Shown piece by piece: positions 24,725 to 34,811 of a stretch of 64,000 nt of DNA. The notes beneath the pieces were generated by a model. It searched no databases and was not told the origin of the DNA. It saw only the letters and a program-made list of their open reading frames with translations. Both the position numbers and the translations under genes were made by a program. Each line of letters starts with the position of its first letter. The first letter of the stretch is position 1. This DNA comes from Streptomyces sp. PsTaAH-137. Lineage in GTDB: Bacteria > Actinomycetota > Actinomycetes > Streptomycetales > Streptomycetaceae. The DNA lies in NCBI RefSeq assembly GCF_003259365.1, contig NZ_QLLY01000012.1, positions 67,089-131,088 on the forward strand, read 5' to 3'.

Positions 24725-25669
24725 TCAGGCCACGGACCAGGCGATGCCGTCCAGGATGTCGTGCTCGCTGACGACGACCTCGCGGGCGCCGGTCCACTCC
24801 ATGATCATCCGCAGCACCAGCGCACCGGAGGCGATCACGTCGACGCGGCCGGGGTGGATGACCGGCTTCAGGGCGCGCTGGTCGTGCGTGGAGGCCAGCA
24901 GCCAGTCCGTCAGCTCGGCGACCTTGTCGTAGGAGATCCGGGAGTGGTGGATCGCCGTCGAGTCGTAGGCGGTCAGGCCGAGGGCCAGGGCGGCCACCGT
25001 CGTCACCGAACCGGCCAGGCCCACCAGGGTGCGGGCCGAGCGGATCGGGACGGTCCGCGTGACCCGGTCGAGGGCCTCGGTGATGTCGGCGCGGATCGCC
25101 GCGAGCTGCTCGGCGGTGGGCGGGTCGGTGATCTGCCCGTCCTCGCCGACGAGGTGACGCTCGGTCATCCGGACGCAGCCGATGTCGACGGAGAGGGCCT
25201 TGTCCACGGTGTCGTCGCCGACGACGAACTCGGTGGAGCCGCCGCCGATGTCGACGACGAGGTACGGCGTGTCGAGGTCCTCGCGGCCGGTCAGTTCCCG
25301 CGTCGCACCCGTGAAGGAGAACGCGGCCTCCTGGTCACCGGTGATCACCTCGGGCTCCACGCCCAGGATGTCCAGAACACCGCGGACGAAGTCGTCGCGG
25401 TTCTCGGCGTCGCGGGAGGCCGAGGTCGCCACGAAGCGGATCCGCTCCGCGCCGTGCTCCTTGATGACGGCGGCGTACTCGCGGCAGGCGGCGAAGGTGC
25501 GCTGCAGCGCCTCCGGGGCGAGCCGGCCGGTGCGGTCGACGCCCTGGCCGAGCCGGACGATCGTCATCCGGCGGTCCAGGTCGACCAGCTCGCCCGTCTC
25601 CGGGTTCGCGTCCGCGACGAGGAGCCGGATCGAGTTCGTACCGCAGTCGATGGCCGCTACCCGGGTCAT
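24725..25669 (-). CDS. Ppx/GppA exopolyphosphatase family protein
   Basis: A 314-residue ASKHA-fold phosphatase that hydrolyses polyphosphate ends and/or pppGpp. Visible motifs are VAAIDCGTNSIRLLVA (phosphate 1), the Glu-bearing GDQEAAFSFTGA, VVDIGGGSTEFV (phosphate 2) and LVGLAGSVTTVAAL. It is the short form, lacking the C-terminal HD-like domain of E. coli Ppx. It overlaps the DUF501 gene by 4 bp (ATGA), in the order divIC, DUF501, ppx. Confidence 0.92.
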   Translation of the reverse strand: MTRVAAIDCGTNSIRLLVADANPETGELVDLDRRMTIVRLGQGVDRTGRLAPEALQRTFAACREYAAVIKEHGAERIRFVATSASRDAENRDDFVRGVLDILGVEPEVITGDQEAAFSFTGATRELTGREDLDTPYLVVDIGGGSTEFVVGDDTVDKALSVDIGCVRMTERHLVGEDGQITDPPTAEQLAAIRADITEALDRVTRTVPIRSARTLVGLAGSVTTVAALALGLTAYDSTAIHHSRISYDKVAELTDWLLASTHDQRALKPVIHPGRVDVIASGALVLRMIMEWTGAREVVVSEHDILDGIAWSVA

Positions 25670-26199
25670 GCGTTCTCCTCCACGGCGCAGGCGCTCACGC
25701 ACGGGCCCTTCTTCCACCACTCGGGCAGCATCGCAAGGGCCTCGTCGCCGAGTGGGTTGACACCCGGGCCCGCCGCCAGGGAGTGGCCGACCAGCACGTG
25801 CAGGCACTTCACGCGGTCCGGCATGCCGCCCGCGCTGGGGAAGCCCTCCAGGACCTCGATGGCGTCGCGGCGCGCGAGGTAGTCCTCGTGGGCCGCGCGG
25901 TACTTCGCCGCCAGGTCCTCGTCCGTCTTGAGGCGCTCCGTCATCTCCTTCATGACGCCGTTGGCCTCCAGCGTGCCGATGGCGGAGGCCGCGCGCGGGC
26001 ACGTCAGGTAGTACGTCGTCGGGAACGGGGTGCCGTCCTCCAGGCGCGGGGCCGTCTCGACCACGTCCGGGTTGCCGCAGGGGCAGCGGTGCGCGATGGC
26101 CCGCAGGCCGCGCGGCGGACGGCCGAGCTGCTCCTTGAACGCGTGGATGTCGGCGTCCGTGGGCTCGGTGCGCTCGGTCTGGGGCGGGGGCGTTTCCAT
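25666..26199 (-). CDS. DUF501 domain protein
   Basis: A 177-residue conserved actinobacterial protein of unknown function. It has a cysteine cluster IAHRCPCGNPDVVETAPRLEDGTPFPTTYYLTCPRA (C-x-C and a later C), suggesting metal binding. It ends CVSACAVEENA with two more cysteines. It lies between divIC and ppx/gppA, as in other actinobacteria, and is translationally coupled to the latter. Confidence 0.88.
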   Translation of the reverse strand: METPPPQTERTEPTDADIHAFKEQLGRPPRGLRAIAHRCPCGNPDVVETAPRLEDGTPFPTTYYLTCPRAASAIGTLEANGVMKEMTERLKTDEDLAAKYRAAHEDYLARRDAIEVLEGFPSAGGMPDRVKCLHVLVGHSLAAGPGVNPLGDEALAMLPEWWKKGPCVSACAVEENA

Positions 26200-26223
26200 G
26201 ACTTTTCCGGTGCGTCTTTCGTG

Positions 26224-26721
26224 TCAGTTGGCTGCCTGGTCGGCCTTGTCGACGCCGTCCCAGACGTTCGAGTACCAGGCGCGCTCGGCCGGGCTCTGGT
26301 CCGGGCGCCCGGTGGAGGTGGCGCGCGCGTCGGGCACCACGTAGCCGGTCTCGCCCGGCATCACCATGTGCAGGCGCTCCCGGATCCGCTGCTCGGCGTA
26401 CGCGTCGTCCTGCCAGCGGGCCTTCTCGTCGCGGAGCCGGTCGACGCGGTCCTTGGCCTGCTGCTGCTGGCGCTGGAGGTCCGCGATCTCGCCGCGCTGG
26501 GAGACGTACTGCCTTATCGGGTAGGCGAGCGCGACGACGAGGGTGCAGACGACCAGGGCGAGCAGGGCCGCGCGGCCGGTCAGCCGGGAGCGGCGGGCCT
26601 GGCGCTTGGTCTGTGAACGGTAGACCCGCTCGGCGGTCTGTTCGCCGAGCAGGCGCAGACGGGTCGCCGTGGAGAAGCGGGCCGAGTCGTCACGGCCCCT
26701 GTCTCGGAGCTTTCCCGGCAT
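26224..26721 (-). CDS. divIC: Septum formation initiator family protein (DivIC/FtsB-like)
   Basis: A 165-residue bitopic division protein. A basic cytosolic N-terminus (about 50 residues) is followed by a single membrane helix (ALLALVVCTLVVALAYPI). An extracytoplasmic leucine-zipper-like coiled coil comes next (ISQRGEIADLQRQQQQAKDRVDRLRDEKARWQDDAY), then the conserved RIRERLHMVMPGETGYVV. DivIC/FtsB works with FtsL in the divisome and is needed for efficient sporulation septation in Streptomyces. It is downstream of eno. Confidence 0.9.
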   Translation of the reverse strand: MPGKLRDRGRDDSARFSTATRLRLLGEQTAERVYRSQTKRQARRSRLTGRAALLALVVCTLVVALAYPIRQYVSQRGEIADLQRQQQQAKDRVDRLRDEKARWQDDAYAEQRIRERLHMVMPGETGYVVPDARATSTGRPDQSPAERAWYSNVWDGVDKADQAAN

Positions 26722-26762
26722 GACTTCTCCGCCTCCCCGTCGCCTGGCTTCGTTCCTACGTG

Positions 26763-26807
26763 CGTACGTCCCCGCACACGGTACGGGACCGAGTGCGGGG
26801 ACGTACG
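26763..26807 (-). terminator. Terminator of enolase
   Basis: A 15-bp perfect stem CGTACGTCCCCGCAC / GTGCGGGGACGTACG with a 15-base loop lies 33 bases after the eno stop, between eno and divIC. Confidence 0.75.
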
Positions 26808-26839
26808 GAACTACTGCCTCAGCAGAGCTTCGGGGCTGG

Positions 26840-29105
<2,266 letters not shown>

Positions 29106-29118
29106 GGAGAGATCCCCT

Positions 29119-29304
29119 CACCGACGCCTACGAGGTGAGCTGTCGGATTCGGGCCAGTGAGTGCCCGGTCGCGCATCCTTGTGCGCGACTTAACCCCAAG
29201 CCGTCTCGGTCTCCCTCGACGGCGGCTTACCTGGGTCCCCCGCTCCTGCCTACGGCGCTGACGCGTCGACTGTTCCCGTACGGACGTTGGCAGGATTCGG
29301 CGTG
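29119..29304 (-). ncRNA. c-di-AMP riboswitch (ydaO/yuaA type) in the rpfA leader
   Basis: On the minus strand, in order, the leader contains: a P1-side GCCGAATCCTGCC; its partner GGCAGGAGCGGGGGACCCA; GGGGTTAAG after a variable stem; a perfect GTCGCGCAC/GTGCGCGAC-type hairpin; GGGCACTC; and the diagnostic CCCGAATCCGACAGCT followed by CACCTCGTAGGCG. These match the conserved blocks of the ydaO family nearly base for base. The distal end lies 14 bases from the rpfA start codon, so control may act by termination or by masking the ribosome-binding site. In this family ligand binding switches expression off. Confidence 0.93.
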
Positions 29305-29378
29305 ACGTCCATCGGGGCCCGCTGTGGCGAGCGGTGACGACCGTAAGCAGTGGATCCGCCCGATTTCAAAGACGATCA

Positions 29379-29437
29379 GGGTCTTTGAGACTCATGTCTC
29401 ACTCGAACAAAAGTGGACATACGAGCCTCAAAGACCC
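29379..29437 (-). terminator. Terminator region of the second rpf gene, with alternative pairing
   Basis: GGGTCTTTGAG (29379-29389) pairs with CTCAAAGACCC (29427-29437) across a 37-base loop, just after the stop of the upstream rpf gene. TCAAAGAC at 29366-29373 can instead pair with GTCTTTGA at 29381-29388, forming a mutually exclusive hairpin. Confidence 0.55.
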
Positions 29438-29448
29438 CGTAACTCCCG

Positions 29449-30468
29449 CTACTTTTCGACCGATTCGAGCCCAAGATCCAGACTCTGACCAGGGAGGATG
29501 AGGTCGGGGTCGGTGCCGACCGTCTTCTTGTTCGCGTCGTAGAGCGCGGCCCACCCGCCCTGTACGTCATGGGCGTCCGCGATGTCCCAGAGGTTGTCAC
29601 CCGAGCGGACCACATAGGCCGCGTCGTCGCGCTCCTCGGCGCGGGACGCGTGACGGCCGTCCTGCGTACGCGAGTCGGCGTCGTCGTCCGCCGCGGGGTC
29701 ACCCCGGTGGCGGCCGTTGGACGAGGCGTCCCCGGAGTCGGCGGAGCCGCTGGAGTCGGTGGCCGCCGGGGAGTTCGGCGAGGCGGTGCCGGACGGGGCC
29801 GACGCGTCGTCGCCCGCGCTGTTACCCCCGGTATCGGCGGAGCTGTCGGCTGACGGCTCGTCGGACGCCTCGCCCGACGGGTCGCTCGACGGGTCACTGG
29901 CCGCGTCGTCTGACGCGTCGTCCGACGCCGTGCCCGACGCCTTGCCCGAGGACGCGCCCGAGGCCTTGTCCGATGTGCCCGACTCGTCGTGATTCTTGTC
30001 TCCCGCGTCCGCGTCGGAGCCGGAGTCCGAGTCGGCCGTGTCCGACGGCTGCGGGGTGGTGGTGGCGCCCGGGTCGACGTCCGCCGAGCCGTCGCCCTTG
30101 GTGAGCCCCGCCGTGAGCGAGCAGCTCGGCCAGGCGCTCGGCCCCTTGTCGTCGAGGACCTTCTCGGCGACGGCTATCTGCTGCGAACGGCTGGCCTGGT
30201 CGGCGCGCGGGGCGTAGTCGAGGCCGCCGTACTGCTCCCAGACCTCCTGCGAGAACTGCAGGCCGCCGTAGTAGCCGTCGCCCGCGTCCAGGCTCCACTG
30301 CCCGCCGCTCTCGCACTCGGCGACCTTGTCCCACGTGGTGGCCGTCGCCGCGCCCGCGCCGGTCGCGCCGAGCAGCGGGATCGCGATGGCGCTGCCGGTG
30401 ACTCCGGCGGCGACGACGAGAGCAGGGGCCTGGCGGGGGCGACGGTGTCGGCCGTTCCCGGAGAGCAT
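29449..30468 (-). CDS. Second resuscitation-promoting factor, long Asp/Ser linker, LysM
   Basis: A 339-residue secreted Rpf. A signal peptide (residues 1-42) precedes the Rpf domain ATTWDKVAECESGGQWSLDAGDGYYGGLQFSQEVWEQYGG, with the catalytic Glu in CESGGQW. A low-complexity Asp/Ser/Ala/Gly linker of roughly 150 residues follows. A C-terminal LysM ends the protein (YVVRSGDNLWDIADAHDVQGGWAALYDAN...LILPGQSLDL). The acidic linker probably spans the wall. It lies upstream of rpfA in tandem, separated by a terminator and the riboswitch, so the two are regulated separately. The ATG at 30468 has AAAGG 8 bases upstream; the longer frame adds a non-signal-like extension. Confidence 0.93.
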   Translation of the reverse strand: MLSGNGRHRRPRQAPALVVAAGVTGSAIAIPLLGATGAGAATATTWDKVAECESGGQWSLDAGDGYYGGLQFSQEVWEQYGGLDYAPRADQASRSQQIAVAEKVLDDKGPSAWPSCSLTAGLTKGDGSADVDPGATTTPQPSDTADSDSGSDADAGDKNHDESGTSDKASGASSGKASGTASDDASDDAASDPSSDPSGEASDEPSADSSADTGGNSAGDDASAPSGTASPNSPAATDSSGSADSGDASSNGRHRGDPAADDDADSRTQDGRHASRAEERDDAAYVVRSGDNLWDIADAHDVQGGWAALYDANKKTVGTDPDLILPGQSLDLGLESVEK

Positions 30469-30798
30469 GCGGTTGCCTTTCGCGAGACTGTCACTGCTGC
30501 ACGCGACAGGATGGATCTGTGGTGCCTGTTGTGCGTGTGTCGCGATGACTGGTGAACGTAGCGGGACTCGAACGCTTGTCACAAGTCGATGCAGCGTAGA
30601 TCACGTGACCATCACAGATTTGACACAACGTCAGTTTTTAACCACCTGTGAGGGGTCGCGAACTGTGCGGCGAATGCGTCCAGTTCGCGGCATTTCAAGA
30701 TCACGACAAAACACCCCACGGCGCCGCCCCGCCGGTCCCGAGTGGCACCGGTCACACATGTTCGACCTGCGCCGACCGCTCCCGGGTACGGTCGGGAT
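30469..30798. promoter_or_regulatory. Divergent rpf/P450 promoter region
   Basis: About 330 bases without a gene. CTTGTCACAAG (30575-30585) is a perfect inverted repeat about a central C, and TCACGTGA (30600-30607) is an 8-bp palindrome. TTTGACACAACGTCAGTTTTTA (30619-30640) is AT-rich with a TTGACA-like hexamer. These are candidate control sites for the rpf gene, which faces left. Confidence 0.4.
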
Positions 30799-32034
30799 GT
30801 GAACACCGCGCCCGTCCCCGAACTCTTCACCTGGGAGTTCGCCACCGATCCGTACCCCGCCTACGCCTGGCTGCGCGAGCACAGCCCTGTGCACTGGACG
30901 ACCTTGCCGAGCGGCGTAGAGGCCTGGCTGGTGACGCGTTACGCGGACGCGCGCCAGGCGCTCGCGGACCCGCGGCTGTCCAAGAACCCGGTGCACCACG
31001 CGGACGACGCCCACGGCAAGAGCAAGACCGGCATCCCGGGTGAGCGCAGCGCAGGCCTGATGACCCATCTGCTGAACATCGACCCGCCGGACCACACCCG
31101 GCTGCGGCGCCTGGTCTCCAAGGCGTTCACCCCGCGCCGGGTCGCCGAATTCGCCCCGCGCGTCCAGGAACTGACGGACGGCCTCATCGACGGCTTCGCC
31201 GCCCGCGGCAGCGCCGACCTCATCCACGAGTTCGCCTTCCCGCTCCCCATCTACGCGATCTGCGACCTGCTCGGCGTCCCGCGCGAGGACCAGGACGACC
31301 TGCGGGACTGGGCGGGCATGATGATCCGCCACGGCAAGGGGCCGCGCGGCGGGGTCGCCCGGGCCGTGAAGAAGATCCGCCGCTATCTCGCCGACCTCAT
31401 CCACCGCAAGCGGCTCGGCGACGGCGACGACCTGATCTCCGGCCTCATCCGCGCCTCCGACCACGGCGAGCACCTCACCGAGGAGGAGGTCGTGGCGATG
31501 TGCTTCGTGCTGCTCTTCGCGGGGTTCGAGACGACCATCAACCTCATCGGCAACGGCACGCACGCCCTGCTGCGCCACCCCGGGCAGCGGGCCGTCCTCC
31601 AGTCCGCCCTCGCCCGGGGCGAGCACGGGCTCCTGGAGACGGGCGTGGAGGAACTGCTGCGCTTCGACGGGCCCGTGGAGATGGCGACCTGGCGGTACGC
31701 GACCGAGGATCTGACGATCGGCGGGGTCGCGATCGCCGAGGGCGACCCGGTGCTCGTGGTGCTCGCCGCCGCCGACCGGGACCCCGCCCGGTTCGACAGT
31801 CCCGACACCCTCGATCTGGCCCGCCGCGACAACAAGCACCTGGGGTACGGGCACGGCATCCACTACTGCATCGGCGCCCCGCTCGCCCGCCTGGAGGGGC
31901 ACACCGCGCTGGCGACGCTGCTGACCCGCCTTCCGGACCTGCGCCTCGGCGAGGACCCCGCCGAGCTGCGCTGGCGCGGCGGGCTCATCATGCGGGGGCT
32001 GCGGACGCTGCCCGTGGAGTTCACGCCCCGCTGA
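30799..32034 (+). CDS. Cytochrome P450
   Basis: A 411-residue soluble bacterial P450. The I-helix oxygen-binding motif is LLFAGFETTINL, the ExxR pair is in EELLRF, and the haem loop is LGYGHGIHYCIGAPLARLEG with the proximal ligand Cys357. It has no membrane anchor, so it relies on ferredoxin electron donors, none of which are adjacent. Substrate unknown. The GTG at 30799 gives a standard-length N-terminus. No clear ribosome-binding site is seen and TACGGT lies 6 bases upstream, so it may be leaderless; an upstream ATG at 30742 would add 19 residues. Its 3' end overlaps convergent mazG by 14 bp. Confidence 0.93.
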   Translation: MNTAPVPELFTWEFATDPYPAYAWLREHSPVHWTTLPSGVEAWLVTRYADARQALADPRLSKNPVHHADDAHGKSKTGIPGERSAGLMTHLLNIDPPDHTRLRRLVSKAFTPRRVAEFAPRVQELTDGLIDGFAARGSADLIHEFAFPLPIYAICDLLGVPREDQDDLRDWAGMMIRHGKGPRGGVARAVKKIRRYLADLIHRKRLGDGDDLISGLIRASDHGEHLTEEEVVAMCFVLLFAGFETTINLIGNGTHALLRHPGQRAVLQSALARGEHGLLETGVEELLRFDGPVEMATWRYATEDLTIGGVAIAEGDPVLVVLAAADRDPARFDSPDTLDLARRDNKHLGYGHGIHYCIGAPLARLEGHTALATLLTRLPDLRLGEDPAELRWRGGLIMRGLRTLPVEFTPR

Positions 32035-33010
32035 CGCGCTGCAGGCCTTCGGCGGCGCGCACCGCGTCCCGGTAGGCGCGGGCCGCCGCCCGGAGTGCCG
32101 CTTCCGGGTCGACGCCGGACGCCTCGGCGCGCAGCGCCAGGGCGAGCAGTTCGGCGCCGACGTCCTCGCCCTCCGGGACCGGGACGTCGAGGCCCGCCGT
32201 GCGCACGCGCGAGCCGAGCTTCGCGGCGAGGGCCAGACCGGGCTGGCCGACCGGCACGCCGTCCGTCACCGAGTCGCGCTGCTTCGACTCGGCCTTCTTG
32301 CGCAGCCAGATCTCCCGGACCTCCTCCGGGGTGGCGGCACTCTCGTCGCCGAAGACGTGCGGGTGGCGGTGGATGAGCTTGTCGACGATGCCGCCCGCGA
32401 CGTCGTCGACGGAGAACGGCTCCTCGGTGTCCTCCTCGGCGATCCGGGCGTGGAAGACGACCTGGAGCAGGACGTCGCCCAGCTCCTCGCGCAGCTCTTC
32501 CCGGTCCCCGGCCTCAATCGCCTCGACCAGCTCGTACGCCTCCTCGATGACGTACTTCGCCAGGTCCTCGTGGGTGCGCAGCGCCGACCAGGGGCACTCC
32601 CGGCGGATGCGGTCCATGACCTGGACGAGGTCGAGGAGGCGGGCGCCCGGCAGGTCGTAGGAGCCGGGGAGGAGTTCGAGGGACGGCATCGCGACGCGGC
32701 CGGAGCCGGCCAGCGTCGCCAGGCCGTCGGTGAGACGGCGGTCGCCCTCCGCCGTGGTCAGCACGACGACGGTGCGGCCGCCGTCGGCGCAGCGCTCGAC
32801 GAGGTCGCGGGCGGCGGGCGTCCCGAGGGTGACCTCGACGCCCGCCTCCTTCAGATACGGCAGCTGCGGGTGCTCGGAGTCGGCGCAGAGCACGTCGTCG
32901 GCGGCGTGCAGGACCTGCCACGCCTGCCAGGACAGCAGCCCGGGGGCGACCCGGTGGCTGGTGGTGAGCAGGACGACGCGGCCGGCGTCGGAAGAGGTGT
33001 CGTCGTTCAC
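32021..33010 (-). CDS. mazG: MazG nucleoside triphosphate pyrophosphohydrolase with N-terminal extension
   Basis: A 329-residue house-cleaning enzyme that hydrolyses NTPs to NMP and PPi. The MazG core (from about residue 125) has LLDLVQVMDRIRRECPWSALRTHEDLAKYVIEEAYELVEAIEAGDREELREELGDVLLQVVFHARIAEE with the metal-binding EExxE and ExxD residues. The N-terminal 120 residues (VVLLTTSHRVAPGLLSWQAWQVLHAADDVLCAD) look like a degenerate tetrapyrrole-methylase-type domain, as in YabN-like MazG fusions. Start GTG at 33010; the GAGG is close to it, so the exact start is less sure. Confidence 0.9.
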   Translation of the reverse strand: MNDDTSSDAGRVVLLTTSHRVAPGLLSWQAWQVLHAADDVLCADSEHPQLPYLKEAGVEVTLGTPAARDLVERCADGGRTVVVLTTAEGDRRLTDGLATLAGSGRVAMPSLELLPGSYDLPGARLLDLVQVMDRIRRECPWSALRTHEDLAKYVIEEAYELVEAIEAGDREELREELGDVLLQVVFHARIAEEDTEEPFSVDDVAGGIVDKLIHRHPHVFGDESAATPEEVREIWLRKKAESKQRDSVTDGVPVGQPGLALAAKLGSRVRTAGLDVPVPEGEDVGAELLALALRAEASGVDPEAALRAAARAYRDAVRAAEGLQRVSGA

Positions 33011-33047
33011 GCCTCGAACGTAACGCAGGCCGCCGACAACGTCTGCG

Positions 33048-33722
33048 CTAGGCCGTCTGCTGCTGGTCCGCCGGAGCCTCCTGGGTGACTTGGGTCAGCC
33101 AGGGGGTCTTGGCGTCGACGCGGCCGACGGTGCCGGCCTTGGTGACGCCCCAGCTGCCGTAGCGCGGGTTCAGGTCGATGTTCAGTTCCTTGGACGCCTG
33201 GGAGAGCGCCTTCCAGAAGGCGGCCTGGCCCGCGGGGGTCTGGGTGTCGGCGCCGAGCGACGTCGCCAGCTTCTGCGCCTCGATCTCGGTGCGCAGCGAC
33301 TCGGTGAGCCGCTTCGGCGCGACGTTGTACTGCTGGAGCCAGGACGCCTCCAACTGCTTGGCGCCGCCCGCCTGTTGCTCCAGGCCCGCGCGCATGTCCT
33401 GCATCTCCTTGCGGGAGACGGAGACCCCGGCGTCGGTGGCGGCGCGGTGCAGCACCCGGTCCAGGACCATGGTGTGCAGGGTGTTGCGGGTGAGGCCGCC
33501 GGACTTGGCGACGGCCTGTTCGTACTGCGCGCTGTCGGCGGTGACGTCCTGCTGTGCCTGGCGCACCTCGCTCACCCTGCTCTCCAGCTGGGAGACGGTG
33601 ATGCGCTGGCCGCCGACGACGGCCGCGGCGCCGGGATGCGCCTCGCTCCCGCAGGCGGTGAGGACGGGGAGCGCGGCGACGGCGGCGGTGGACAGGACGA
33701 GCGCGGTGCGGCGGCGGTGCAA
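33048..33722 (-). CDS. SurA N-terminal-domain-like lipoprotein
   Basis: A 224-residue lipoprotein with lipobox LPVLTAC and mature start CGSEAHPGAAAVVGGQRITVSQLESRV. The helical middle (VAKSGGLTRNTLHTMVLDRVLHRAATDAGVSVSRKEM) resembles the SurA/peptidyl-prolyl isomerase N-terminal chaperone domain; there is no parvulin domain. It may assist folding of secreted proteins. A TTG at 33722 is the likely start: GGAGG lies 5 bases upstream, it directly precedes the signal peptide (HRRRTALVLSTAAV), and no ATG or GTG is near. It is downstream of mazG's start on the same strand. Confidence 0.82.
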   Translation of the reverse strand: MHRRRTALVLSTAAVAALPVLTACGSEAHPGAAAVVGGQRITVSQLESRVSEVRQAQQDVTADSAQYEQAVAKSGGLTRNTLHTMVLDRVLHRAATDAGVSVSRKEMQDMRAGLEQQAGGAKQLEASWLQQYNVAPKRLTESLRTEIEAQKLATSLGADTQTPAGQAAFWKALSQASKELNIDLNPRYGSWGVTKAGTVGRVDAKTPWLTQVTQEAPADQQQTA

Positions 33723-33867
33723 GGTGGCCTCCCTGCGGCGAGTTTGTGCGTCGGTGCACAAAGTCCGGCGGTGATCGATGTTAGGAGGTGACCGCGGGCT
33801 CGGCCACCTATTCGACAACGATTCGTCGGGAGATGAGGTACCGCCCCGGCCGCCGCGGCCTGATGAC

Positions 33868-34704
33868 TCAGCCGGTGATGGCGACCGGCGCGTCCCAGGC
33901 GTTGCGGTCGACCGTGATGGTGTAACTGCCACGCTTCTCCTTGCTGTTCACCATGTACTGGTGGGCGCGGCTGTGGTTCGTGTAGAGCGACTTGTCCCAC
34001 GGCCAGTCGGAGGTGGTGGTGTTCACCTTGTCCCACTTGGCGTACCAGAGGTTGCCCGGCAGGTCGGTGCGGTCGGTGGCGGTGGCGATCGCGGCGGCGC
34101 TGGAGCTGGAGAAGCCGTAGTAGCCGGCGCGGTAGATCTTGCCGCGCAGCACCTTGTCGAAGGCGCGGACGTAGTTCAGGACCGCCTTGTTGCAGGAGCT
34201 GTTCGTGGTGTCGTACGGCTCCATGTCCAGGTAGATCGCGCTGCCGGCCTTCATGCCGAGCGCGGCGGACTTCGCCACGGCGTCCTTGCCGTCGGCGGTG
34301 CCGAGCGTGGCGGCGTTGGACGTGGTCATCTTCTCGTTGCGGGTGCCGGTCTGGCACGGCGGCTGGGCGCCCACGTAGAGCGGGATGAGCTTCCAGCCCT
34401 GCGCGGTGACCGTCTTGACCCAGGACGCGGTGAGGTTGGGCTGGGCGCAGCCGCGGTTCTTGCCGCCCACGTAGACGGCGGCCGCGCCGTAGAACCCGGT
34501 GTTCCAGGCCTTCATCGCGGCGGCCGACGGCGCGGTGCAGGCGTCGAAGGCGCGGCCGGTGAACGTCTTCTGCGCGGGCCAGGTGGTGGCCGCGGACGCG
34601 GTGGTCGCGGCGAAGGCGCCACCGGCGACGACGACCGCTCCGGCCGCGCTCCAGGCGATGTAGCGGTTGCGCTTGGAGAGTCTGTGGCTTCCGGCCCTGG
34701 ACAT
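33868..34704 (-). CDS. Secreted DUF1906 (glycoside-hydrolase-like) protein
   Basis: A 278-residue exported protein. An N-terminal signal (YIAWSAAGAVVVAGGAFAATTASAA) precedes a TIM-barrel-like DUF1906 domain beginning GRAFDACTAPSAAAMKAWNTGFYGAAAVYVGGKNRGC. Barrel strands show as LIPLYVGAQ, AIYLDMEPYD (Asp/Glu at the strand end) and AGYYGFSSS. The family (Rv2525c-like) resembles GH25 lysozymes but activity is unproven. The ATG at 34704 was chosen over a GTG 12 bases upstream, because GGGG then sits at normal spacing. Confidence 0.85.
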   Translation of the reverse strand: MSRAGSHRLSKRNRYIAWSAAGAVVVAGGAFAATTASAATTWPAQKTFTGRAFDACTAPSAAAMKAWNTGFYGAAAVYVGGKNRGCAQPNLTASWVKTVTAQGWKLIPLYVGAQPPCQTGTRNEKMTTSNAATLGTADGKDAVAKSAALGMKAGSAIYLDMEPYDTTNSSCNKAVLNYVRAFDKVLRGKIYRAGYYGFSSSSAAAIATATDRTDLPGNLWYAKWDKVNTTTSDWPWDKSLYTNHSRAHQYMVNSKEKRGSYTITVDRNAWDAPVAITG

Positions 34705-34811
34705 GCTGATCCCCACCCCTGTCGGACGTGTGTTCCCCCGGCGCTCCGTGCGCCGAGGAGATCATGACAGGCGGCGCACCAAGGACGCGCAAAAGAAAGG
34801 CCCGGAGAGCG

